Assembly (NCBI RefSeq): GCF_000143415.4
Contig: NW_003314371.1
Coordinates: forward strand, 517,463-581,462
Direction of reading: 5' to 3'
DNA: 64,000 bases
Origin: Selaginella moellendorffii
Taxonomy: Eukaryota; Streptophyta; Lycopodiopsida; Selaginellales; Selaginellaceae
The first letter of the stretch is position 1; each line of letters starts with the position of its first letter. Shown here piece after piece: positions 20,640 through 33,273 of this stretch. Position numbers and translations under genes: made by a program. A model generated the notes under the pieces. That model made no database searches. It worked only from the letters and a program-made list of their open reading frames with translations, and was not told the DNA's origin.

Positions 20640-23150
20640 TTACATCGCTGCGCCTGCTTCCTTGAGAGCTTTGGCGTGCTTGAGTATGGCCGAGGCCGCA
20701 GTTTCGTTTGCCGCGGAAGACAAAGCTCCTTCTCCAGACTCTTTTTTGGGAGGAGTATCCACCAGCCTCTCCAATGCCTCGAGTTGATCGTATGGTGCAA
20801 CCTGCGTAACAATGTTTAACACTTGTGCTAACTTCTTTTTCATGTAAATCGTTACCTGATTGAATCCATCGGGCCAGCTTATCATCACGGCATAATTTCC
20901 CAGAGGCTGAATGGCCTCGGGTTCGATGTCTTCGCGCACGTCTCCATAGCGTAGCTTTTGTTCGCCTGTCCATTCGTCCTGCTCAGAAAAGCATAAGATT
21001 CTCCGAAGTCTATTTCTAGGTAGACTTACTATGCTTTTCGCGGACCGATCATTTCGACGAACAGTTGCTGGATGCAAATAAAATGGTTCTTCTGTTCCGG
21101 GGACTTTGACTTTGATTGCCCGCATTGCGTCGTCATAAGTTACTGCTGTGGACACTTGCTGGCGTATTTTGGCACACTGTTGAACCACACACACTCCCAG
21201 CTCGGAAAAGGACCTTGCAACGTCGCCTTGAGGGTCATGGACGACTTCCGGAGTACCACTATCTCCTGCTGCAGAGAGCTGGGACAAAACAGAAAGAGTA
21301 AGTAAAGGCAACTACTGCTTTGTACAGTCTTGCCTCTGGTCTAATGGGAAATTCGAACAAGTTGGAGATGCCAAATTGTTGGACCACCTACAGAATCAAA
21401 TATCAGGCTGCATCTTCAAAGGCTAAAAAGGTGTCACCTGTTTTCCCGAGCCCCTGCCGAAAGGGTAGTACCTCTTGCCATCTGCATCGAAGTAGCACAT
21501 ATTCTCCACCACGGCCAAGCACGGGACCTAGCATTCGGAAAAGATGCTAAAGACTATACTGAAGAAAGTCAAAAAACGCTACCTTAAGCTTTGAAAACAT
21601 TCGCACTCCTTTGGCAACGTCAATGAATGCAAGCTTCTGTGGCGTCGTAACTATAACAGCTGCTGTCAAAGGCACAACCTGCCGAAAAGCTAACAAAGAT
21701 TAGTATGCCAAAAGCTAGTCGAAGATAGTAACCTGGCAGAGTGTAAGCTGAATGTCTCCTGTTCCAGGCGGCATGTCAATTATCAGATAATCCAGCTCTC
21801 CCCTGAAAATCAACTCTGAATTATGCCTGTTCCTCAGAGCACGCATGAAACATACCAATCGGTAGTTGTGAGGAGCTGGTTAATGACTCCAGAAACCATT
21901 GGCCCCCTCATAATTGCTGTACCCTGTCCAGCGAAACCGAATGATACTAGTTTGACTCCAAGGTATTCGGTCGGTATTATCTGTTTGGTGTCTTCGACCT
22001 ATAGCAACAGAAACTTCAATGAAATCCCTTGGAAGTAAATGAAATGAAGAAAGTGATGAAGACTTACTACCTCACCATTTGCAACACCCGCAGCTCTGGA
22101 GACACCATTGTCGGCAAGCTTGGCCCATAAACATCAGCGTCGAAAATTCCAACTTTGGCTCCCATTCCCGCCAGGGAGTACGCAAGATTTACCGCAACTG
22201 TGGACTTGCCGACGCCTCCCTGAGTAAATGGCATTGACAAAGTCCTCGAACAGTAGAACGGGAGATGGATACCTTGCAGCTGGAAACTGCGATGATGTTG
22301 GAGACGTTTTGGAGACTTCGTGGGAGGCCCTCGGCAGCGAGAGCCTTTGCTGGTTGTGCGCTCATGGTGACTTTCACATTGGTGACCCACGGGAGAGCGG
22401 CGACCTTCTCTTTCGCTTGCTGCTCAAACTGTATGCAAAGAGCTGCAAGATGTTTAGCTGACTAGATGGTGAATAAAGCAGCAAAATTACCATGTCCTTG
22501 ACAGGGCAGGCCGGCGTTGTGAGCTCAAGTCGGAAGGCGACCTGGTTGCGTTATGATAGAAGAAAACAAAGTCGTTGCTGTCACGAGAGTTTTTGGGAGC
22601 AAACCAAGAACTCACCAACCTCACCAGAAGATTTGTCCGCTTGCAAGTCTTTCACAAATCCACAGGTTACAATGTCTGCGCCAAAGTCGGGATCGATGAT
22701 GGTGGAGAGCGCAACAAGAACGTCATGGCCGCCATTCGTTGCAACCTCTACGAAGAAAAAAAAAAGGACTCAAGCGTCACGAATCTGAGATTCGAGCTCA
22801 TACCTGTACTGGAGATCGTACTGCGGCATGCGAAAGAATCCGCAGAACCTCGCTTTCGTCCAATGGAGAGACACAAAGTCTCTTTCTCGACTTTAAATTT
22901 GATGCAAGAAGAAGAGGATGGAAGTCTCATCAAACGAAGATTGCGCTCGCTAGCTCGGCTGGTGAGTTTGGTAAGAAGATGAGCAGCTGTTCACGACATG
23001 ACAGCATTGTTAGAGAAAGAATCCATTCGATCGAACTCTCGAAGAATGAAATCCAGACAATGCTCGACTAGATAGCTCTAGAGGAATGCACAAAATCACA
23101 AGAACACACTCACCGAATCCAATCGCCGGAGCGCAAGAGCTCGACGCCAT
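20640..23150 (-). CDS. HCF101: HCF101, plastid Fe-S cluster scaffold (Mrp/NBP35 type)
   Basis: P-loop scaffold protein that delivers [4Fe-4S] clusters to photosystem I and ferredoxin-thioredoxin reductase. Fourteen exons give about 561 aa. Exon 1 (23150-23114) plus exon 2 (22986-22804) encode a Ser/Arg-rich plastid transit peptide ([12 protein letters not shown]...). Then come a DUF59/MIP18 domain ([33 protein letters not shown]), the deviant Walker [21 protein letters not shown] split by an intron after [39 protein letters not shown], and the CxxC-free [18 protein letters not shown] segment. The C-terminal DUF971 domain ([38 protein letters not shown]) is complete. One intron, after IRPE, uses a GC donor. 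Ortholog call is strong; all domains match the Arabidopsis layout. Confidence 0.95.
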
Positions 23151-23811
23151 ACCGCGATGCTCCTGCCCTAGCATAAACCCCTTGCTGGAGAATTTGTATG
23201 GCGCAGAGGCGGTCTATCCAAACCGGACACGTGTCGACATCCCAGCGGTTGAGAATCCGTGAACGTTGCCGAGTCAGCCCTAAATATCGCCGCCGTTGAA
23301 GCGTTACGAGATCGCCGCCGTCCACGTGTACCCGTCAGGTGACGGGCATGACGGGCGCTGGCATATTTCTCGAGCAGGAGTAGGGGTTATTACAGGGCTG
23401 TGCGCAATCAACGCAGCGGAGGGCGCTCGCCACGGCGCCTCCTCAGCTATGGTGGACGAATGTCACCACACTCGCCGCGAAATCCACTCCTCCAGGGCCA
23501 GCGGCGTCGCCAATCCGCAGCTCCACGGCTCGTAGCGGGAATGGTGGATTTCGGGGCTTTGACGGCGCAGCTGGATGGAGCAATGCAGCTATGCTGATGA
23601 GAAGAATGGAGGCGCCGGGTAGCATGCAGTGAAGCTCTCCCAGAGATTGAAAGGTATGGCTCGGTTTGATCCAGTAGAGGCGTAGATCAGGCAATCCTAG
23701 TGCTTCCATACTCCTGATGTTCTTGGATCTTCACACGCTTTCCTTCTCTGTTTTTATTTTTCTTTTTTCTGTCAAAATTTTTCTGTAGTAAGGTGTTTAC
23801 ATTCGCAGGCG
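23151..23811. promoter_or_regulatory. Divergent promoter region HCF101 / CSI1
   Basis: 661 bp between two divergent start codons. It must hold both promoters and leaders. A T-rich stretch followed by TTTACATTCGCAG just before 23812 looks like the end of a 5' leader intron for CSI1. No protein-coding frame is convincing. Confidence 0.5.
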
Positions 23812-26800
23812 ATGGCTTGCGATGTAAAGTCCCCCCCGGTGCAGAGCTTGAGGATTTCTCCGACACTCTCGGGGATGGAAGATCCGGACGGAGTTCTCGC
23901 CAGCGTTGCCCAATGCATCGAGCAGCTCCGGACGACTTCCACGACTCCCCAAGACAAGGAATCGGTCTCCAGGAAGCTCTACGCTCTTGCGGACTCTCGG
24001 GAAGACGCACGAGTCGCCGTGAGCTCTCACGCGCAGGCGATCCCGCTCTTGGTGACGTTGCTCAGATCGGGAACTGTGGCGGCTAAGATCAACGCAGCAG
24101 CCACTCTGGGAGTTCTTTGCAGAGAAGAGGACCTGCGAGTCAAGGTACTGCTCGGTGGATGCATACCACCTTTGCTCTCGCTGCTCAGGCTCGGGTCCGC
24201 GGATGCTCAAACAGCGGCAGCAGTGGCCATCAACGCAGTGACGCGAGGGGGAATCAGAGATCATGTTGGGTCACGGATCTTCTCCACGGAAGGTGTGGTG
24301 CCGAGTCTGTGGCAGCAGCTGCAATCTTCGCCAAAACTGGATTCGGCAGTATATGGTCTTCTCACAGGTGCCTTGAGGAATCTATGCAACAGCACAGACG
24401 GGTTTTGGTCAGCCACCTTACAGGCAGGAGGTGTGGGCATTTTGGTGGACCTGTTGCAAACGGGACGTCCGGATGCTCAGGCAAATGCTTGCTCGCTCCT
24501 GGCGTGCTTGATGACAGCTGCCGAGTCCAGCCGCTCACTAGCGCTGAACGCTGGCGTGGTGCCGCCACTGCTCAAGCTCCTGGCACCTGGGAATGAAGTG
24601 TCAGTTCGAGCGGAAGCAGCCGGAGCACTTCGAGCAGTGTCGCTCGAGCACAGGGACGCAAGCCAGGCGATTGCAAGCGCAGGGGGGATCACTAAGTTGA
24701 TTGCCGCAACGGTGGCACCATCTAAAGAGTTCATGCAAGGGGAATACGCTCAAGCTCTGCAGGACAATGCTATGGGTGCTCTTGCAAATATATCCGGGGG
24801 GATGTCAGCTGTGATCTTGAGTCTCGCCAAGGCCGTGGAGGCTTCGCAGTCGGATTCTCAATCGGCTGACACGATTGGAGCTCTTGCTTATGCGCTTATG
24901 GTGGTTGACGGGAAATCAGAGAATGCAGAGACCGTCAACCCAACGATTATAGAGCGGATTCTGGTAAAGCAGCTCGACACTAAAAAGGCCGTCCTAGTTC
25001 AAGAACGTGTGATTGAGGCGATGGCTAGCCTCTACGGGAACGCATTTTTGGGTCAGCGATTACAGCACGCCGATGCAAAGAAGATGATGGTTGGTTTGGT
25101 TACCTTGGCCAACACTGACATTCAGGAGGAACTTATGACGTCTCTTAGGAAGCTGTGCGGTGGTAAAGAGGATTTGTGGCGATCACTTCGGGGCCGAGAG
25201 GGAGTGCAGCTACTTATATCGTTACTCGGCCTTTCGTCAGAGCAGCAGCAAGAATATGCAGTTTCGCTGCTTTCCATCATGTGCGAGGAGATTGACGAAA
25301 GCAAGTGGGCCATCACTGCTGCTGGTGGCATACCTCCGTTGGTACAGCTTCTCGAAACGGGTTCTACGAAAGCTAAGGAGGACTCGGCTGCTGTGCTTGG
25401 AAATCTCTGCAGTCACAGTGAGGAAATTCGTGCATGCGTGGAAACGGCGGACGCGGTGCCTGCACTGCTTTGGCTTCTCAAAAATGCTGGTCTTAAAGGA
25501 CAGGATATCGCAGCACAAACTCTTACGCAGCTGGTTCGAGACTCCGATGCAAGCACAATCAGTCAACTTAGTGCCATGCTGACAGGGGATCTGCCCGAGT
25601 CGAAGGTTTATGTCCTGGATGTGGTCGGCTGTTTGCTCTCGGTTGCCTCTGAGAACGATATCCTTCGGCATGAGGCAGCGGCAAACGACGCCCTGCAGAC
25701 TGTTATCCGTCTGTTAACTTCGGGCAAAACGGATGCGCAGGGCCGTGCTGCTTCCGTCTTGGCGAACGTCTTTAACTTGAGGAAGGACATGAGGGAGAGC
25801 CAGGTCGTTGCGGAGAGCATTGGACCGTTGATTCATCTTGTGAAAGACGGACCAGAGGCGACTGCGATGCAGGCTGCAAAAGCACTTGCTGCACTTTTCC
25901 GTTCGGTTGAAGCAAACTACTGGATATCCAACGCTGCGAAGCATGCCATCCTGCCGTTGATATCGCTCGCAAAGTCTTCGAACAACGAAATAACTGAGGT
26001 CGCGATTACGGGACTGGCTTATCTTCTACAAAAGACTGAAGTAGCCGTGGAGGCTCCAGCGGAGGAAATTATTCTACCTCTCACCAGAGTTTTACATGAA
26101 GGCTCTCCAGTAGGGAAGGAGAATGCAGCAAGAGCTTTGGTGCAGCTTCTGAATGCTTGTCCAGTGGATGATGCGTTTGCTGATCGCATCCACGAGTGCG
26201 GGACGGTTCTTGCACTCGCGGCGACTGGCTTTGAAGTGGCTGTTTCGTCTCAAGCACTCGAGGCACTGGCTTTACTAGCTAGAGCAAAGCGCGGAGGCAC
26301 TTCTGGCCGCCCTCCATGGGCTGTTCTCTCCGAAGTTCCCGAGAGTATCAGTCCCCTCGTCACTTGTCTCGCTAGCGCAGTACCGGAGTTTACAGAGAAG
26401 GCAATCAAGGTCCTGTCAAGGCTCTGTCGTGACCAGCCCGTCGTCTTGGGAGACATGATTGCAGGCACGTCTACCTGCGTCAGAGCACTGGCAGACCGGG
26501 TGGTAAACTCCTCCAGTTTAGAAGTACGAGTTGGCGCAACCTCTCTTTTGATTTGTGCCGGCAAAGGACACCGAGAGGACGTCATAGACGTCTTGGATGA
26601 AGACAACAGCACTCTTTCTCTCGTTCACGCACTCGTGGAGATGCTGTTACTGAACTCACCTGAAGACAACTTGAGCAGTGGGGATTTCGACAACGCAGAA
26701 ACTCGGTCGAGTGTTCAAGCAGGGCAGCACGAGTGTGATCCAGCTGCTGCACTCGGCGCTACTGTCGCTCTGTGGCTGCTTGCTCTAGTAGCATCGCATG

Positions 26801-29800
26801 ATAACAAGCACAAGGTAGCAATCATGGAAGCGGGTGTCATCGATGTTCTCACCGAGAAACTTGCGAACTTTGTTCCAAATGCACGTCAGGTAATTTATCT
26901 CTTATGTTTATTGGTTGCTCAACTGACTTGTGTTTCCCTTTGCAGGCGGAGGTTGAGAATATTGGAAGCACCTGGGTGAGTGCTTTATTACTAGCTATAT
27001 TGTTCCAAGATCGAGAGGTTACTCGTTCTCCGGCAACAATGCGTGCTGTTCCGTTCCTTGCCATCCTTCTAAAGTCCGAAGAAGCCACCGACCGGTACTT
27101 TGCTGCTCAAGCTCTTGCCAGCCTCGTATGCAATGGTAGTCGGGGAACAGTTCTGGTGGTAGCTAATTCTGGAGCGGTTAGCGGCCTTATACCGCTTCTT
27201 GGCAGTGTGGAAGCTGATATCTCCAACTTGGTTACCTTGTCAGAGGAGTTTTCTCTCGTAAGCAATCCTGACCAGGTTGCTTTGGAGAGACTATTCAGGG
27301 TGGATGACGTAAAGTATGGTGCGACTGCTCGGAAAGCCATTCCTGGTTTGGTGGATCTTCTCAAGCCGATAGCAGACCGACCTGGTGCTCCTCCACTGGC
27401 CTTGGGTTTGCTGACGCAGCTCGCAAGCGGAAACAATTCAAACAAGCTGGCAATGGCAGAAGCCGGAGCACTTGATGCACTGACGAAGTATTTGTCTCTC
27501 GGCCCTCAAGACACCTACGAGGAGGCTGCTGCTGAGCTACTTAGGATTCTTTTTACTTGCCCCGACCTTCGACGTCACGAGTCTGCTCCTGGTGCTGTTG
27601 ATCAGTTGGTGGCTGTTTTACGACTTGGCACACGGAGTGCCAGGTTCACTGCTGCCAGGGCCCTGCAAGGTTTATTTTCTTCGGACAACATCAAGGCCTC
27701 CGACGTAGCTGGTCAAGCTATTCAGCCGCTAGTCGAGATGTTACAGTCGGGTGCAGAAAGGGAGCAGCAAGCTGCAGTTGGTGCTCTGATGAAGCTATCA
27801 GCAGACAATCCTCCGAAGGCTCTTGCTATAGCAGATGCGGAACCAAATGCACTGGAAAGCTTGTGCAAAATTCTCTCTACGAATTGCACTCTGGAGCTCA
27901 AGGAGGAGATCGCCGAACTCTGCCGGGTTCTCTTTTCAAGCTCCCGTGTTCGGGCGACACCAGCTGCTACAAGCTGCATTGAACCTTTGGTGACACTTCT
28001 CTGTTCTGAGAGCGACACTGCGCATTACGCCGGTGCTCGAGCTCTGGACAACCTCCTCGATGATGAGCAGCAAGCAGAAGCAGTAGCTGCCTATGGTGCG
28101 GTGGTTCCATTGGTGGGAATGATGGTCGGTGCCAATTATAACGTACACGAGGCTGCAGTCAGCTGCTTGATCAAGCTGGGGAAAGACAGGCCTCTCTGCA
28201 AGCTGGACATGGTGAAAGCCGGGGTCATTGACAACGTTCTCGAGAGCTTGTTCGCGGCTCCGGATTCTCTATGCTCGTTGAACGCGGAGCTCTTGAGAAT
28301 TCTGACAAACAACAGCAGCATTGCAAAAGGAGCGTCGGCATCAAAGGCAGTTGAACCTTTATTCCTGTCGCTGAGTCGGCCTGAGCTGAGCACCTCCGGG
28401 CAGCACAGTGCAATGCAGGTGCTCGTCAACATTCTGGAGAAACCACAACGTGTGGCAAATTTGAACCTGTCTCCCAATCAAGCGGTGGAGCCTCTTGTGC
28501 TACTTTTGGACTCGGTATCACAGCCCGTGCAACAACTCGCTGCGGAGCTGCTCTCGCTACTGCTTGCCGAGGAACACTTTCAGAAGGATATCGTGACGCA
28601 GCTGGCCGTTGCGCCACTGGTGAAGCTTGTTGGAGCTGCAGTGCAGGGACTGCAGCAGAAGGCACTCAAGGCACTGGAGTGGGCTTCAAACAGCTGGCCA
28701 AATGCTGTTGCGGACGCAGGTGGAATCGCGGAGATTTCCAAGGTTATTTTACAGGTTGATCCTCTGCCGCCCCATGCTCTGTGGGAGTCTGCAGCTTCGG
28801 TTCTCTCCAACATACTGCGGTTCAGCTCTCAGTACTTTTTACAAGTTCCAGTTGCGGTGCTGGTCAAGCTGCTGCGTTCTATCTCGGAGGCTACCGTCGT
28901 CGTGTCACTGAGCGCACTCTTGGTCATCGAGAGGGATGACGCATCGAGCGCTGAGGTAATGGCGGAAAGCGGGGCTGTCGAAGCTCTGCTAGAACTTCTG
29001 CGCTGCCACCAGTGCGAGGAAGCGACAGCACGGCTTTTAGAAGCACTTTTCAACAATGTGAAGGTCCGTGACATGAAGGTCTGCAAGCTGGCGATCGCTC
29101 CGTTGTCGCAGTACCTTCTGGATCCTCAAACCAGGATTCAACCGGCGAAACTGCTAGCAGCCTTGGCTCTGGGGGATATATTCCAGAACGAAGGCCTTTC
29201 ACGAACGACAGACGCCGTCTCGGCATGTCGTGCTTTAGTCAGCTTGCTGGAGGATCAACCGACCGAAGAGATGAAGATGGTAGCTGTCTGTGCTCTGCAG
29301 AACCTGGTCGTAAACAGTCGCTCGAACAAGCGTGCTGTTGCCGAAGCTGGAGGTATCCAGGTTGTGCAGGAGTTGCTCTCCTCTAGCAACTTGGAGATTG
29401 CTGCACAGTCGGCTGCTTTGCTGCGATTATTGTTTTCGAATCACACCATCCAGGAGTACGCGTCAAGCGAAATCATCCAAATACTTTCAGGTAATGGTCA
29501 CCCTTTCACGTTTTCGGTATATAGCTAATTTCTGTTTTCGGCTGCAGCAACTATAGAAAAAGATTTGTGGTCCACCGCGTCGGTGAGTGAGGACGCGTTG
29601 AGGGCCATGGACGTGCTTTTCCTCAACTTTCCCAGGCTCCGGGGCACGGAAGAGGCGACGCTTTGCATCCCTCAGCTCGTTGCGGCACTCAAAGCTTCTA
29701 GCTCGGAAGCGGCTCAGGAGGCTGCACTGGATTGCCTTTATCTGCTAAGGCAAGCCTGGTCGTCAAGTCCCGCGGAGGTTGGCAGAGCGCAGTCGTCAGC

Positions 29801-30378
29801 AATGGCGGAGGCAATCCCGGTATTGCAACTTATGATGAGGTCGGGGCCCCAGCATCTGCACGAGAGGGTGGACAGCCTCCTGCAATGCCTACCGGGAAGT
29901 TTGGTTGTTACTATCAAGCGTGGTATGAACTTGAAGCAATCGATGGGCAGCACGAATGCTTTTTGCAAGCTCACCTTGGGAAATGGCCCTCCTCGGCAGA
30001 CAAGGGTGAATTCCAGTTCTCTCTTCTTGAGGTTCTTATACGTTTCTATCGCATGATTGCAGGTTGTGTCGCACAGCACTACCCCGGAGTGGAAGCAAGG
30101 CTTTGCATGGGCTTTTGACACGCCTCCAAAAGGACAGAAGCTACATATTTCCTGCAAAAGCAAGAATGCATTTGGAAAGGTTTTGAAACTTCTCAGTAGC
30201 CTCTCTGTCGCTGATGTTTGCTTTTGGTTGACAGGGCTCGCTAGGAAAAGTAACAATTCAAATCGATAGAGTAGTGATGGTTGGCACCATAAGTGGCGAA
30301 TATCAGCTGAAACCGGACATGAACCGAGATGGTTCTGCACGAGTATTGGAGATTGAGTTCCAGTGGTCTAACAGGTAA
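23812..30378 (+). CDS. CSI1: CELLULOSE SYNTHASE INTERACTIVE 1-like ARM/C2 protein
   Basis: Very large armadillo-repeat protein that links cellulose synthase complexes to cortical microtubules. Five exons, 23812-26889, 26946-29490, 29548-30005, 30063-30179 and 30235-30378, join in frame to 2,113 aa, close to the roughly 2,150 aa of Arabidopsis CSI1. The N-terminal part ([14 protein letters not shown], then [19 protein letters not shown]) opens an array of ARM repeats that fills almost the whole protein; typical units are [20 protein letters not shown] and [20 protein letters not shown]. The last 120 residues form a C2 domain ([61 protein letters not shown]). No frame damage was seen. Two adjacent exons carry over 85% of the protein. 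Plant-specific family; the call is firm. Confidence 0.96.
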
Positions 30379-31054
30379 CCCGAGAAGGTATCTTCTTCCA
30401 AGTTTTTGTTCCTTTTTTTCTTTTTTCTTTCTTTCTTTCTTCCTGTCTTTCTCTCTTTTCTTTCGTCCCCATTCACATAACCCCAGAGGAGAAGTAGCAA
30501 AGCAGGTGGCTTGGCTTGGATTTACTCCTGTATATGTTGTAGGCATTCTTAAGATTTGTAGTCCTTCGCTTGGGACGATGGTATTCATCGTCCCTTACTT
30601 GCTCCTGGCTGGCTTGCTTACATAGCTGGCTGCTGAAATGTGTAAAGTGGTGGTGTTGCTGCTGGAAAATAGGAAATTTTTGTTGTTTTTTAGGAAGGAC
30701 AAGCGAGTCGGCTGAGTTTTCCTTGTGTGCTTTTGTTTGTTTCGTGTGATTATTGCTTTGTTATTATTGAGCTATCATGATCTCCATCAAACCAAAAGGT
30801 TAGTTCTCTGGTTCTTGCTGGTCAAAGCCATTTGAATCAGGGTTTGTGTTTCATAGGTGGGAGCAAAAACTAAAGAGCCGACTTGTCGGCTGGCAAGCGG
30901 ATCGGACAAAGCCTGTGCATCGACTGGTTATATTGCCTTCGCAGGTTTGGTTGTTTTTCTTTCTTTTTTTTTCTTCTCGGTTTGTTATCAAAAAGGAGTT
31001 TTTTTCCCCTTTTTCTCTGGCACAGTCTCCGCTGTGTAGGTGGTTTGGAGAAAC
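30379..31054. other. CSI1 3' region and BTB gene leader; no coding gene
   Basis: Contains a pyrimidine tract (about 30405-30465, TTTC/TTTTC repeats) and, near 30920-31030, a T-rich stretch ending in AG that could be a leader intron of the BTB gene. Long antisense frames here are low-complexity artefacts of that tract. Confidence 0.55.
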
Positions 31055-33114
31055 ATGGCGCCGGGAGGAATGCCCAATTATACCAAGCTCAGCAACGGAG
31101 GTAATGCGGGCTCGTATGCAATCCCACCGTCGCCGCCGGCCGATCACAGCAAGGTCCGATCTTCTCATCACACTCTCTTTGAGATGCTGAGCAGTGATCA
31201 AGGCTCGTCCTCGTCTCTGGAACAGCCCCAGTTGTCTACTGCTGCTCAGCACTTCCAGCAAGTCCTTGGGAATCCTCTTCTCCCCCCTCTCGCTCCGCCT
31301 TCGATGTCTCTCATCTCCGTGGTGGATCAACAGCAGCAGCAGCAGCAGCAAATGATCAGGCAACAGCCGCCACAGCAGCCGCAAAATCACTCTTTTCCCA
31401 TTCGAAGCAACGCCGGCGCACAGCAGCAGGCTTTAATGCTCGCCCAACAGCAGCAGCAAGAGAGCAGCAAACAGGAATCTCTGCAAGAACGGGTCAATGC
31501 GATTCTCAGTTGTCCGCTCAACACTTTCAACGACGCATCCACCAGCGATGTCAAGCTCACACTCATCAGTCGGGACGTAGTCGGGGGCCTCACAGTCACT
31601 GTCCATGTCCACACGCGGGTTCTCGTTGCCTCGAGCAGGTATTTTGCCGCTAAGCTTGCTTACAGGCAGCAGCAAGTCCACACTGCGGCCCCCTATTCCG
31701 TCGAGATCTCCGACTGCGAGGACGTCGAGATTTATCTCCTCACTATCCGGCTTATGTACTCGTCCGACTTCAAAAGGATGCTACTCCACGAGAACGTACA
31801 AAGAGTGCTCGCCATTCTCAAGGTTCGTCTTTTCCTTGTTGTCCAATTCTTTTTTGTGTTTGTCTGTCGATTGATTTCATGCGGTGTTTCCTGTGGCTGC
31901 CTTGTCCTCGTGCATGGCTTAGCTTTTGTGTGCTGTTATCTATATTCTGGAGATCGTGTTTGATGCCCACATGTTCTTGCTTGATAAGAAAACTGGCTAA
32001 ATTCTGTGAGGTGCGACAGGTTGCATCTGCCATCGTTTTCGAGGCGGCCATTGTAGCAAGTCTGGAGTATTTGGAAGCAGTGCCGTGGTGCGAGGACGAG
32101 GAGGAAAAGATCTTCTGTCTCGTCTCGCAATTACAAAACGACTATCCCTCGGTCGCCGGTAGCGTCCTCGGCAGGCTCGTAAGGCCTGCAAGGCCGTCCG
32201 TGTTGGCTCTCCCGCCACCGATCTGTCCTTCACAAAGGAGCAGTGACAACGACTTCTCGCTACTCCAGCCGGAGGAGGTACTGGTAAAGCTGGTGCGCTG
32301 CGTCATCAAAGCTACCGATGAGAAAGCCCGGCGGGAGATGAAACCACTCGTCTCGAGGCTCTTGCGAGAGAACACAGCAGCACTAGCAAGCAACAAAAGC
32401 TCCACGGCAGGCCTCAACACCACCGCCACCACCACAGTGATCGACGTGAGCAAAGAGTCGCTCTACGACGCATGCAAGGAGTGCCTCCAGGAGCTGTCGG
32501 ACGCCTTCTCTCGGCTGACCGAGCAGCAGCAGCAGCCAGCATCGTCTGCTCAAGCTCCGAGCCTGGTTTCAGCGGCCATTGCCCGTCACGTCGACAACAT
32601 CCAGTGGCTGGCGGAGCTGCTCATCGACCGAGGCGTCGCGGAGGAGCTGGTTCACATCTGGTCCCGCGAGAGTCAGTTGGCCGCGATGCACAGGCTACTC
32701 CCGGCGATGCAGCGGCACGAAGTGAGCCGGATCACCGCGAGGCTGTGCGTTGGCATCGGCCGGGGGCAGATAATGGCTCCACAGCAGGTCCGCGCGCTGC
32801 TCCTCGCGACTTGGCTGGAGCCGCTCATGGACGACTTCTCGTGGATGCAAAGGCTGGCCTCCAAGATGACTTGTTCCAGCCTCTGCTACGCCGGTGGCAA
32901 TGGTGGTGGGTTTCTGGTCTTGGATAAGAAGACCGTGGAGGAGGGGCTGTGCCAGACGATTCTCACACTCTCGCTCGAGGAGCAGCGCTCCATCCTCATG
33001 TCGTGGTTCGAGAAATTCTCCCGGGATGGTGACAATTGTCCGAATTTGCAGCGCGCTTTCGAGGTGTGGTGGAGGAGAACTTTTGCTTCGGGCATTGGGC
33101 GACAGCCGCAATGA
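31055..33114 (+). CDS. BTB/POZ domain protein (At1g63850-like), 620 aa
   Basis: BTB proteins of this plant group probably serve as substrate adaptors for CUL3 ubiquitin ligases; the target is unknown. Two exons, 31055-31822 and 32020-33114, join in frame. Residues 1-150 are low complexity with glutamine runs (QQQQQQQQ near residue 92). The BTB core follows: DVKLTLISRDV, HVHTRVLVASSRYFAAKL, YSVEISDCEDVEIYLLTIRL, then VQRVLAILKVASAIVFEAA. The C-terminal half is helical and conserved in the family (CIKATDEKARREMKPLVSRL, VDNIQWLAELLIDRGVAEEL, WFEKFSRDGDNCPNLQRAFE, VWWRRTF). Start at the ATG of MAPGGMPN because the upstream codons lack an ATG. Confidence 0.92.
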
Positions 33115-33273
33115 AAGTGTTGTTACATGTGCTTGACATAGTCTCCAAAGTTTTTTTTTTTGCTTTTCTATTTTGTTTTCTTACTGTCCATAGCTAAAGA
33201 AGCATAAGAGCCTCGGAAAATATAGGATCTTTAAGCTTGAGAGAGTATAAACTCTCCTAGGATTTTCACAACC

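Noticed and set aside
22219-22273. U12-type intron in HCF101 (donor GTATCC)
   Set aside because: The donor begins like a U12 site but continues CATC, and no TTCCTTAAC branch sequence precedes the AG; treated as an ordinary intron.
30851-31390. Antisense frame opposite the BTB gene start, Leu/Arg-rich
   Set aside because: Arises from CAG and T-rich low-complexity sequence opposite a well-supported coding exon.
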